Source: Desulfobacteraceae bacterium
GTDB taxonomy: Bacteria > Desulfobacterota > Desulfobacteria > Desulfobacterales > UBA5616
Length of the DNA: 13,352 bases
NCBI GenBank assembly: GCA_030620375.1
Contig: JAUXEW010000057.1
Location: 1 to 13,352 of the forward strand
Reading direction: 5' to 3'
In this document: positions 1 to 6,746 of the stretch, one piece after another
Layout: every line of letters starts with the position of its first letter
Numbering within the stretch: position 1 is the stretch's first letter
Position numbers and translations under genes: made by a program
Notes under the pieces: generated by a model
What the model was told of the DNA's origin: nothing
Seen by the model: only the letters and a program-made list of their open reading frames with translations
The model's database searches: none

Positions 1-29
1 CCGGTGCTTTACATGTGGACAATGCTTTG

Positions 30-53
30 GGTCACTTAAGTGACCGTTTTTTT
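30..53 (+). terminator. Palindromic hairpin plus T-run, rightward terminator
   Basis: A perfect 16-base palindrome, GGTCACTTAAGTGACC at 30-45, is followed after one G by seven T on the plus strand. This is the form of a rho-independent terminator for transcription entering from the left of the window. On the minus strand no T-run follows, so it does not obviously terminate the dsbA-like gene, whose stop codon (TGA, 32-34) lies inside the palindrome. The loop must open from the centre of the palindrome, so the usable stem is shorter than 8 bp. Confidence 0.5.
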
Positions 54-886
54 AATTCGTTTTCTATTATCTGTTGAAAGCCTTTAAGGCTTCGTGATTT
101 TAGGACTTTACCGTTAATATAAACACTCGGTGTTCCTCGAACGCCTATTTTTTTGCCGTTGATGATATCTTTTTGGATCACGTTTTTTATAGCCTCGGAA
201 TTCATACCGGCTGTAAACTTTTCCATATCAAGGTTGAGCTCTTTTGCAAACGATAGAAACTTAGCATCATTAAGGCTCCGGTAACTTTTAAATAGCTTGT
301 CATGAAATTCCCAGAATTTTCCTTGTTCGTTTGCTGCAAGCGCAGCTCTTGCCGCTTTTTTGGCGAACTTATGGCTTCGAATCGGAAACTGTTTGATAAC
401 CAGCTTGACTTTGTCGGGGTATTTCCCCAAAACTTGCTTCAATATCGAATGGAGGCGGGCACAGTAGGGGCATTGGTAATCATCAAAGACAGCTATGATG
501 ACCGGTGCGTTATCAGGCCCTTTGTAAGGCAAGCCGGAAATATCGATTTCATGCACCACGTCGATCTTAATTCTTTTTAGAATTTTGGATGAGCTGCTGG
601 TTAAAATGAGGACGTTGTTCTTCTGAGAATAGCTTAATTTGTCAAAAGCATCATCAATCGGGATTCGATTAGCCGCCTTTTTCTCAATGTTCGAATAGAC
701 CAGGATTTCTCCTGGTACCAGAACAAAGATCAGTTTACCATCGGCAGATACCGTAATATCTATCGGTTCGGCATCGAGCTTAAACTGATCTAAAAGAGTC
801 CAGGCAATGTCGGCATGAGCCGTCGGAACAATCGCCCCACTTATCAAAATAAAAAATATGGCAGATACTATAACGGCATTTTTCAT
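32..886 (-). CDS. Exported DsbA-family thiol:disulfide oxidoreductase with extra N-terminal beta-rich region
   Basis: A periplasmic thioredoxin-fold protein of 284 residues that probably forms or isomerises disulfide bonds. The ATG at 886 was chosen over an upstream in-frame TTG at 946 because AAGGAA lies 9 bases before it and it begins a good signal peptide: Met-Lys-Asn, a hydrophobic stretch, then cleavage after Ala-His-Ala near residue 25. Residues about 28-115 contain short strand-rich segments (for example DITVSADGKLIFVLV) resembling one or two blades of a beta-propeller; this part is not in classical DsbA. The DsbA domain starts near residue 121 and carries the active site Cys139-Pro-Tyr-Cys142 within DDYQCPYCARLH. 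The cis-proline loop GVRGTPSVYING is near the C terminus, and a helical insertion lies between them. The gene stands alone, with terminator-like hairpins on both sides. The natural reoxidant may be the VKOR-type protein at 9421-10053. The fold is clear; whether it works as oxidase, isomerase or cytochrome c-related thiol protein is not. Confidence 0.88.
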   Translation of the reverse strand: MKNAVIVSAIFFILISGAIVPTAHADIAWTLLDQFKLDAEPIDITVSADGKLIFVLVPGEILVYSNIEKKAANRIPIDDAFDKLSYSQKNNVLILTSSSSKILKRIKIDVVHEIDISGLPYKGPDNAPVIIAVFDDYQCPYCARLHSILKQVLGKYPDKVKLVIKQFPIRSHKFAKKAARAALAANEQGKFWEFHDKLFKSYRSLNDAKFLSFAKELNLDMEKFTAGMNSEAIKNVIQKDIINGKKIGVRGTPSVYINGKVLKSRSLKGFQQIIENELKKRSLK

Positions 887-960
887 CTTTTTCGTTTCCT
901 TATGAATTGTTTTTGTGAAGTGTTTGAATAGTTTAAAAGATGACAAAGATTTATTGTTTT

Positions 961-986
961 AAAAAACCCCGGTGCTCCGCACCGGG
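961..986 (-). terminator. Minus-strand rho-independent terminator
   Basis: Perfect 8-bp stem CCCGGTGC (968-975) / GCACCGGG (979-986) with a 3-base loop. Read on the minus strand it is followed by one G and six T (966-961), so it fits the end of the leftward transcript from the gene at 1228-1977, before the dsbA-like gene. It is also the first hairpin of the cluster 968-1068. Confidence 0.6.
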
Positions 987-1068
987 ATAAAACTGAAACT
1001 TTGAGGCACTGGCGTGCCCCCTTTTTTCCCGCAAAGCGGGAAAAGAAAGCCACCCGCATAGCGGGTGG
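968..1068. repeat. Cluster of four tandem hairpins, REP/PATE-like
   Basis: Four separate short inverted repeats stand in line within 101 bases: CCCGGTGC/GCACCGGG (968-975/979-986), GGCAC/GTGCC (1005-1009/1014-1018), TTTTCCCGC/GCGGGAAAA (1024-1032/1036-1044) and CCACCCGC/GCGGGTGG (1050-1057/1061-1068). Loops are 3 to 4 bases. There is no open reading frame of note. Such perfect, small-loop hairpins resemble REP sequences or the subterminal palindromes of IS200/IS605-type and palindrome-associated non-autonomous elements. No transposase is in the window, so mobility is an inference. The first hairpin can act as a leftward terminator; the others may protect mRNA ends. Confidence 0.55.
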
Positions 1069-1227
1069 TAGTTTACTTATGATCGTCGATTATTATGACC
1101 TTAACAAGGATTTTTTTAGTTTGCAACATCGTCCTGTTTAAATTCGACAGCCGTGCGTCGCCTACCTTGCCAGGGCCAAGCTGAGCATAGTTTTGCTGGA
1201 AAGAAAGCATGAAATAGGCGGAGGGCT

Positions 1228-1977
1228 TTAAGCGGGTGGACGACTATTTTTAAAAAATTTTAGGACATCATTCCAGTTTTTCATAAAAGCGCCGCTTTTT
1301 GTTTTTTCGAAAGTCAACCGGTGATCGGAAAAATCTTTGGCGGCTTTAATCAATGCCGGGGAACCAATGACGGCATAAATATTGGCCCCCTTATCATGAA
1401 GGTATTTCAATGTATTGAGACCCTTTTGCGGAAGAATGACTGACACAGGGAATTCATGGGTTTGTAACCATTCTTTGATATTAAATATTCTTGATAGCCT
1501 GGAAAGATATATGATTATAAATTCTTTTGAAAGGGTATTCACCGCCACGCTGGCGTCTTTTTTGATCTGATAGTATAAAAAGCTGTCTATTAAGGTACCT
1601 TCTATTTCAATGAGAATGATTTTTTCAGTTTTTTCCAATACCAAAAGCAGGCCTTCTCCCGTATAATTTCCTGATTTACACTCAATTTTTTTCAAACCGA
1701 CACCCTGGGGAGTGTATTTTAAATATCCGTATCCATCCCCACCGGTCAGTATCGTTCCCAGAAAAGTTTTATCGGTATGAACCGATACCCGTCTGCCGCC
1801 TTGTGAAATGAATCCTTTTTTGGTATAGACTTTTAAATATACAGTGTTGCCTGCCGTAGTGACCGTGTCAAAGACGATGACTGATCCCCATGAGGCAGGC
1901 GTCCACAGAAAAAAGAAAAATAAAAAAGAAACGGCAAAAAATCTACTTGTCCTGCTTATGATGATCGATAATGACAT
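1228..1977 (-). CDS. Exported protein: Ig-like domain plus degenerate HAD-like domain
   Basis: A 249-residue protein without an assignable function. It starts with ATG after a weak ribosome site. The first 31 residues are a signal peptide or anchor (two Arg, a Phe/Leu-rich core, then Thr-Pro-Ala-Ser-Trp-Gly). Residues about 33-115 look like a beta-sandwich of the Ig or macroglobulin type, with the turn GGRRVSVHTD and the segment TGGDGYGYLKYTP. Residues about 118-245 resemble a HAD-like (LNS2-like) phosphatase fold: a strand ending in Glu124-Ile-Glu126-Gly-Thr-Leu sits where HAD motif I (Asp-x-Asp-Gly-Thr) is expected, then IIIYLSRLS at the motif II position. With both catalytic Asp positions occupied by Glu it is probably not a normal phosphatase. 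The last codons (Pro-Pro-Ala) fall in GCGGGTGG, the same 8-mer as a hairpin arm at 1061-1068. The neighbours do not explain its role. It is transcribed away from the kinase gene. Confidence 0.75.
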   Translation of the reverse strand: MSLSIIISRTSRFFAVSFLFFFFLWTPASWGSVIVFDTVTTAGNTVYLKVYTKKGFISQGGRRVSVHTDKTFLGTILTGGDGYGYLKYTPQGVGLKKIECKSGNYTGEGLLLVLEKTEKIILIEIEGTLIDSFLYYQIKKDASVAVNTLSKEFIIIYLSRLSRIFNIKEWLQTHEFPVSVILPQKGLNTLKYLHDKGANIYAVIGSPALIKAAKDFSDHRLTFEKTKSGAFMKNWNDVLKFFKNSRPPA

Positions 1978-2136
1978 GGTCTGGTTTTTTGGGTTGATGA
2001 TAAATAAGGCTTGAAGCTTATCAGTATATTTGTCATATTTATTAAAGATTTATCAAAACAGCAAGCTAAAGTTAAAAACCGACCAATCATAAGTACACCC
2101 TTAAACAAGTTGCAATTTTTATCCGTCTGAGGCGGA

Positions 2137-2146
2137 GAAACGTTTC
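2137..2146. promoter_or_regulatory. Palindrome GAAACGTTTC in the kinase upstream region
   Basis: A perfect 10-base palindrome lies about 75 bases before the kinase start, right after a small hairpin (TCCGTC/GGCGGA, 2122-2127/2131-2136). It sits in the divergent intergenic region 1978-2222 and could be an operator. No clear promoter boxes could be fixed next to it, so the assignment is tentative. Confidence 0.2.
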
Positions 2147-2222
2147 ATCATAATGGTCAAACGGCTGCGTTAATCGGATTTAAAAAGGCTTCTAATTAAT
2201 AATACTTAATAATGAGGTGTTC

Positions 2223-4055
2223 ATGGAAGAAAGCAGCTCCAACAGCTTGACTGCAATCCTCAATGCCATGGAGGATGGAATTTATATTAGCAGCCAGGAT
2301 TATACCGTGGAGTTCATGAACACGGCGCTGATAAAAAAAGTTGGGGAGGGAATAGGAAAGAAATGCTATGAGGTGATCAACCATCAAGATGAAGTCTGTT
2401 CATGGTGCAGGGCCGAAGATATTTTTAAACGGGGACAAACACTTCATTGGGAGCTACATATCCCAAGAATTAACAAGACTTATAATCTCACCGAAATGCC
2501 GGTTAGAAATTTTGACGGGAGGTTGGTAAAATTAAGTATTTTAAATGATATTACCGGAAGAAAGGAGCAGGAAAAAAAGCTAAAGGCATCGGAAGCGGAT
2601 TTTAAAAGGTTATTCGAGCATGTCGGGTGCGGTGTATTTATCAGCAGCAAAGGGGGTAAGTTTCTCAACGCCAACCATGCATTGTTGGATATGCTGGGTT
2701 ATGACAGCAAGGAAGATTTCTTACAAATTGATATCACAAAAGATTTGTATGTCAGACCAGAAAACCGAATAACCTTTCAAAATTTGATTGAGCGGGACGG
2801 CCGGGTGGTCGATTATGAAGTTGAATTCAAGCGTAAGGATGGGTCGATCATACCGGTTTTGCTTACCGGTCATGCATTATATGACCCGGAAGGAAATATA
2901 ATCGGTTATGAAGGGATAAATGTCGATCGATCCCAACGAAAACAGATCGAAAAAGAGCTGAGGGAAGCCCATCATTTTTTACATAACATTATCCAGAGTT
3001 CTCCCAATGCCGTAATGGCTGCGGATTTAAAAGGAAACATCATTCTATGGAATAGAGGTGCGGAAAACATACTCGGATATCGGTCGGAGGATGTGATCGG
3101 AAAAATGAACATCACAGAGGTCTATCCGCCCGGAATAGCAAGGCAAGTCATGAAAATGTTGCGAAGTTCAGCATATGGGGAACCGGGAGATTTGAGATCG
3201 TTTCCGATTCATTATATACGAAAAGATGGTGAAATTGTTGAAGGAAACATTTCAGCTGCAATTATTTATGATGAAGAAGGAAAAGAAATGGCTACCGTTG
3301 GTATCATTGTGGACCTTAGAGAACGGTTGGAGATGGAACGAACGCTGTACCGGACACAAGAACAATTGCTGCAATCTGAAAAACTGGCCGCCATGGGGCG
3401 GCTGACGTCTCAAATTGCTCATGAGCTAAATAATCCACTTTACGGGATTATGAATACCCTGGAATTGATGAAAACCGAGATCCCACCGGATAACAGACGG
3501 AGAAAGCTTTTGGACATGTCGCTTTCCGAGACCATGCGGTTGGCTGAGATGCTAAGAAAGATGCTTTCTTTTTCCAAGCCGGACCAAGAAGAACGCTCCC
3601 CGGTCAGTATCAATACCCTGATTGAAGAGATCCTGTTATTATATGAAAAGCAATTGTTCGAAAATACCATCAAGTTGTCTAAATTATTAGTAAAAGATCC
3701 AGCCCTAATTTGTGCTTCAAAAAATCAGCTTCGACAGGTTTTTCTCAATATGATATCAAACGCCATGGATGCCATGCCCGAAGGTGGAACGTTAACCATA
3801 AAAACCGAAGCCAACCGTGAGCAAATCAAGGTTCTTTTTTCCGATACCGGAATCGGTATTAAAAAAGAAAATTTAAATAAGATTTTTGATGCTTTTTACA
3901 CCACCAAAGGTAGCGTAAAGGGTGTCGGGCTCGGCCTTTCGGTTTGTTACGGGTTTATAAAAGACCATGGCGGGGACATAAAAGTGGAAAGCGAATTGGG
4001 TTCCGGGACAACGTTTACTATTTTACTTCCCGCATACAAAGAGAAAATTCCCTAG
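2223..4055 (+). CDS. Soluble three-PAS sensor histidine kinase
   Basis: A cytoplasmic sensor kinase of 610 residues. The ATG at 2223 is preferred to the in-frame GTG at 2217 because GAGG (2214-2217) lies 5 bases before it. No membrane segment or signal peptide is visible. Three PAS domains are seen at about residues 8-113, 122-242 and 248-370, followed by a short coiled linker. The DHp domain has the H-box QIAHELNNP with the phospho-acceptor His400. The ATPase domain has the N-box (NMISNAMDAMP), G1 (DTGIGI), F (FDAFYTTK) and G2 (GVGLGLSV) boxes, so the kinase looks intact and NtrB-like. PAS 1 holds Cys48, Cys59 and Cys62 in a C-x10-C-x2-C spacing, a possible metal, FeS or redox site. No response regulator is in the window, and the kinase has no receiver domain of its own. 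It lies 93 bases before the BcrB-like gene on the same strand, which suggests it controls, or is transcribed with, that pair. The signal is unknown. Confidence 0.93.
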   Translation: MEESSSNSLTAILNAMEDGIYISSQDYTVEFMNTALIKKVGEGIGKKCYEVINHQDEVCSWCRAEDIFKRGQTLHWELHIPRINKTYNLTEMPVRNFDGRLVKLSILNDITGRKEQEKKLKASEADFKRLFEHVGCGVFISSKGGKFLNANHALLDMLGYDSKEDFLQIDITKDLYVRPENRITFQNLIERDGRVVDYEVEFKRKDGSIIPVLLTGHALYDPEGNIIGYEGINVDRSQRKQIEKELREAHHFLHNIIQSSPNAVMAADLKGNIILWNRGAENILGYRSEDVIGKMNITEVYPPGIARQVMKMLRSSAYGEPGDLRSFPIHYIRKDGEIVEGNISAAIIYDEEGKEMATVGIIVDLRERLEMERTLYRTQEQLLQSEKLAAMGRLTSQIAHELNNPLYGIMNTLELMKTEIPPDNRRRKLLDMSLSETMRLAEMLRKMLSFSKPDQEERSPVSINTLIEEILLLYEKQLFENTIKLSKLLVKDPALICASKNQLRQVFLNMISNAMDAMPEGGTLTIKTEANREQIKVLFSDTGIGIKKENLNKIFDAFYTTKGSVKGVGLGLSVCYGFIKDHGGDIKVESELGSGTTFTILLPAYKEKIP

Positions 4056-4148
4056 GTTCGGTAAAATAATGCGGAATTATCTTTGAAAATACAACGGCAT
4101 CATACCGACAAATACTGAACAATTTATTCATCAGAAAGGATTAATACC

Positions 4149-5513
4149 ATGTCAACAGAAGAAAAAAAAAGATCAATAAACCGGCTAAAGTCAATGTACC
4201 CGCTTCGGGCCTTGATGGACAAAAACTATAAAGCCGCACAAGATGCGAAGAAGGAAGGCAAACCCGTTGCCTGGTGTATGCAGGAATCCTATGCCAGCCC
4301 TTTCCTAAATGCCATCGATCTAGATAGTGTTTATCCGGAAAACTATGGTACGCTCTGTGCCGCTACAGGGGCGGCCACACCTTTCCTGGAACGTTCCGAG
4401 GCTGAGGGATTCCCGTCCCACCTGTGCGGTTATGCCCAGAACTGCCTCGGTTACACTGCCCAGATGGCCGACCTGGACTGGGAAATTCCACCGGGGTCTC
4501 CCCAAGGAGGCATTCCCAAGCCGGTAATATTAGTAGGATCGGGTATGGGATGTGATGCCAGGTTCAAGTGGTTTCAGGCGCTGGGACGTTACATGGATGT
4601 TCCGTTATGGGTGATTGAATTTCCCACCGCCTTTGGAAAAGAAAACTTGATGGAAGGCGCTCACGAGCGCAGCATTCAATTTCTGATCAAGGAACTTAAG
4701 GGGTTTGCCGCCTTTTTGGAAAAACTGACCGGCCGAAAGATGGACTGGGCTAAACTAAGGGAAGACGTAGACAACACCATGTCCATGGATGCCGTGTGGT
4801 GGGAAATCAACGAGCTGCGCGTGGCAAGACCGGGGCCGATGCATTCACGGGATTTCTGGAGCAGTATGTCGGCCTCTCTTTTTCGAACAACAGATCCCGA
4901 AGGTGTTACTGAGTTATACCGAAGCATGTTGGAAGAAGTAAAGCACCGGGTGAAAAACAAAATTTCCGCCATCAACGTTGAAGAAAAATACAGAATGACT
5001 TTCATCGGCCTTCCTCCCTGGCATGCGCTGAAGTTTTTTGATCAGTTAGCTGAGAGGGGATGGAATTTTGTCACCGAATGGGCCTACCATCCGCCTAGGC
5101 CCATAGACTTAACCGGTATCGAGGATCCGGTTGAGCGGTTGGTCCGGTATCGCCATCAAGGAACGGGGCATTTGATTGATGTCAGCTTTTCACCTGAAGA
5201 GGCCGCTAAAATCAAAAAAGAGATGGGACAACAGGATTCCATGTCCCAACTGGTACTTAAGCCTATCTTAGATTTTAAAATTGACGGGGGCTTTCTCCAT
5301 CCTCTGCTTACCTGCCGAACGGCTACTGCCAGTTTAAACCTACTGGGAGAGTCCATGATAAAAAAATTTCATGTTCCTTTTATATCAATCGAGGGCGATA
5401 TCGTTGATACCCGCCTCTTTGATCCGGTTGATGCCTTGCGAAAGGCAGAGGCATTCGAAGAAACCATGGACCATTACAAAGAAATCAGGAAAGAAGCAGG
5501 GCTGGAATGGTAA
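4149..5513 (+). CDS. BcrB/BzdO-like (2-hydroxyacyl-CoA dehydratase family) FeS subunit
   Basis: A 454-residue large subunit of the HGD-D family, which includes class I benzoyl-CoA reductase BcrB/BzdO and 2-hydroxyacyl-CoA dehydratase subunits. The partner is the next gene. Family members bind a [4Fe-4S] cluster near CoA thioesters and accept low-potential electrons from an ATP-driven activase for ring reduction or radical dehydration. Cysteines at 43, 70, 93, 99, 135 and 389 are present; Cys93 (HLCGY), Cys135 (GMGCD) and Cys389 (LLTCRT) sit where the three family ligands are expected. The C-terminal part, around FISIEGDIVDTRLFDP, matches the BcrB pattern of Glu-x-Asp-x-Val-Asp-x-Arg. Length is close to BcrB/BzdO (about 435-450) but also to HgdA (about 475), so substrate and reaction stay open. 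AAAGGA (4135-4140) stands 8 bases before the ATG. The next gene starts 33 bases after the stop. No BcrA/BcrD or HgdC-type activase is in the window. Confidence 0.85.
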   Translation: MSTEEKKRSINRLKSMYPLRALMDKNYKAAQDAKKEGKPVAWCMQESYASPFLNAIDLDSVYPENYGTLCAATGAATPFLERSEAEGFPSHLCGYAQNCLGYTAQMADLDWEIPPGSPQGGIPKPVILVGSGMGCDARFKWFQALGRYMDVPLWVIEFPTAFGKENLMEGAHERSIQFLIKELKGFAAFLEKLTGRKMDWAKLREDVDNTMSMDAVWWEINELRVARPGPMHSRDFWSSMSASLFRTTDPEGVTELYRSMLEEVKHRVKNKISAINVEEKYRMTFIGLPPWHALKFFDQLAERGWNFVTEWAYHPPRPIDLTGIEDPVERLVRYRHQGTGHLIDVSFSPEEAAKIKKEMGQQDSMSQLVLKPILDFKIDGGFLHPLLTCRTATASLNLLGESMIKKFHVPFISIEGDIVDTRLFDPVDALRKAEAFEETMDHYKEIRKEAGLEW

Positions 5514-5546
5514 AACAGGTCAACCGGCTATAAGGAGGTTTTAAAG

Positions 5547-6719
5547 ATGGAAACACAGACAACACAGGGACTTGCCAGAGTGAAAGAGATTTGTCAAGAC
5601 AGGCCGCGCCGGGCCATGGAGTTGCGAGATCAGGGAAAGAAAGTAATGGGATACCTTTGCATTTATCCGGTAGTGGAGATAATGACGGCGCTTGATCTTG
5701 TTCCATACCGGATATTCGGTGATATGAGAGAAACCGTAACCAAAGCGGATAAATATCTTCCCTCAGTGGTTTGTCCCTTTCTTCGTAGTTTGCTGGACCT
5801 GGGGCTAAAGGGTAAATACGACTTTTTAGACGGGGTGACTTTCGCTCATACATGCGATGTCGGTGCGCAGTTCGCCGGTAACTGGAAGATCAATATAAGG
5901 ACACCGTTTTCCCACTTTGTTGATATTCCCCATACCACGCACGAAGGGGCAAGGGACTACCATAAAGGGTTGCTGATGGATTATAAGAAGGCCATGGAAT
6001 CGTATTTCGGTATAACGATCTCATCCGAAAGACTCAAAAAGGCCATTGAGATGCATAACCAACAACGGTCATTGGTGAGAGATTTATATGACCTTAAAAA
6101 GCCCGATCCGCCGCTCATCTCAGGTGCAGAGACGCTTCAGGTTTTGGTTGCCATAATGAGCCTGCCGGTGGAGGAAGGCAATACGCTGTTAATGGCGGTT
6201 ATCGAAGAGGTTAAAGACCGCAAGGACGGTCCGGTAAAGAAATCTTCGAGACTGCTGGTTTGGGGCAGCATCATTGATGACCCGGCTCTTTTGGAGATGA
6301 TTGAAAGCTTTGACGCCAATGTGGTGATGGACGATACCTGTGTCGGCAGCCGGGCTTTTTTCACAGATGTTGCGCTTACTGAAGACCCGTTGGATGGCTT
6401 GGCCGATCACTACCTGGTGGACATTAAGTGCCCGCGAACTTATCAAGAAAGCGCCCACGGGGAGATGAAAATAGATTATATGGCCGACCTTAGAAATCGC
6501 TTCGACTATTTGGGGGACTACGTCAGAGACTATAAAGTTGATGGCGTAATTTTACAGGCATTAAGATATTGCGACGCCCATGGTTATGAAGTTCCCGGAA
6601 TAAAGGATTATCTTGAAAGTCTTGGTTTGCAGAGTATATATATCGAGCACAATTACACCGAGGCGGCCTTTGGCCCTTTAAGGACAAGAGTTCAGGGGTT
6701 TCTTGAGATTATTGATTAA
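5547..6719 (+). CDS. BcrC/BzdN-like (2-hydroxyacyl-CoA dehydratase family) FeS subunit
   Basis: The 390-residue small subunit that pairs with the preceding gene; its length agrees with BcrC/BzdN (about 385) and also HgdB (about 380). Likely cluster ligands are Cys76 (VVCPFLRS), Cys103 (AHTCD) and Cys342 (RYCDAHGYEVP), the last resembling the C-terminal Cys-Asp motif of the family. Other family features are the DDTCVGSR segment around residue 265, the VDIKCP turn near 295, and the C-terminal EHNYTEAAFGPLRTRVQGFLE, where the conserved Glu and Arg of the family are present. A strong ribosome site AAGGAGG (5532-5538) lies 8 bases before the ATG, pointing to high expression and operonic transcription with the gene before it. 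The gene is convergent with the acyl-CoA synthetase gene; a weak hairpin lies in the 27-base gap. The pair could be a ring reductase, a hydroxyacyl-CoA dehydratase or another CoA-ester reductase; the sequence alone does not decide. Confidence 0.85.
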   Translation: METQTTQGLARVKEICQDRPRRAMELRDQGKKVMGYLCIYPVVEIMTALDLVPYRIFGDMRETVTKADKYLPSVVCPFLRSLLDLGLKGKYDFLDGVTFAHTCDVGAQFAGNWKINIRTPFSHFVDIPHTTHEGARDYHKGLLMDYKKAMESYFGITISSERLKKAIEMHNQQRSLVRDLYDLKKPDPPLISGAETLQVLVAIMSLPVEEGNTLLMAVIEEVKDRKDGPVKKSSRLLVWGSIIDDPALLEMIESFDANVVMDDTCVGSRAFFTDVALTEDPLDGLADHYLVDIKCPRTYQESAHGEMKIDYMADLRNRFDYLGDYVRDYKVDGVILQALRYCDAHGYEVPGIKDYLESLGLQSIYIEHNYTEAAFGPLRTRVQGFLEIID

Positions 6720-6746
6720 TGGGTTCAATCCGGAACCGTTTAGAGA

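Noticed and set aside
6722..6737. Hairpin GGTTC/GAACC between the convergent bcrC-like and acyl-CoA synthetase genes
   Set aside because: Only five base pairs and no T-run on either strand, so a terminator call is not supported.
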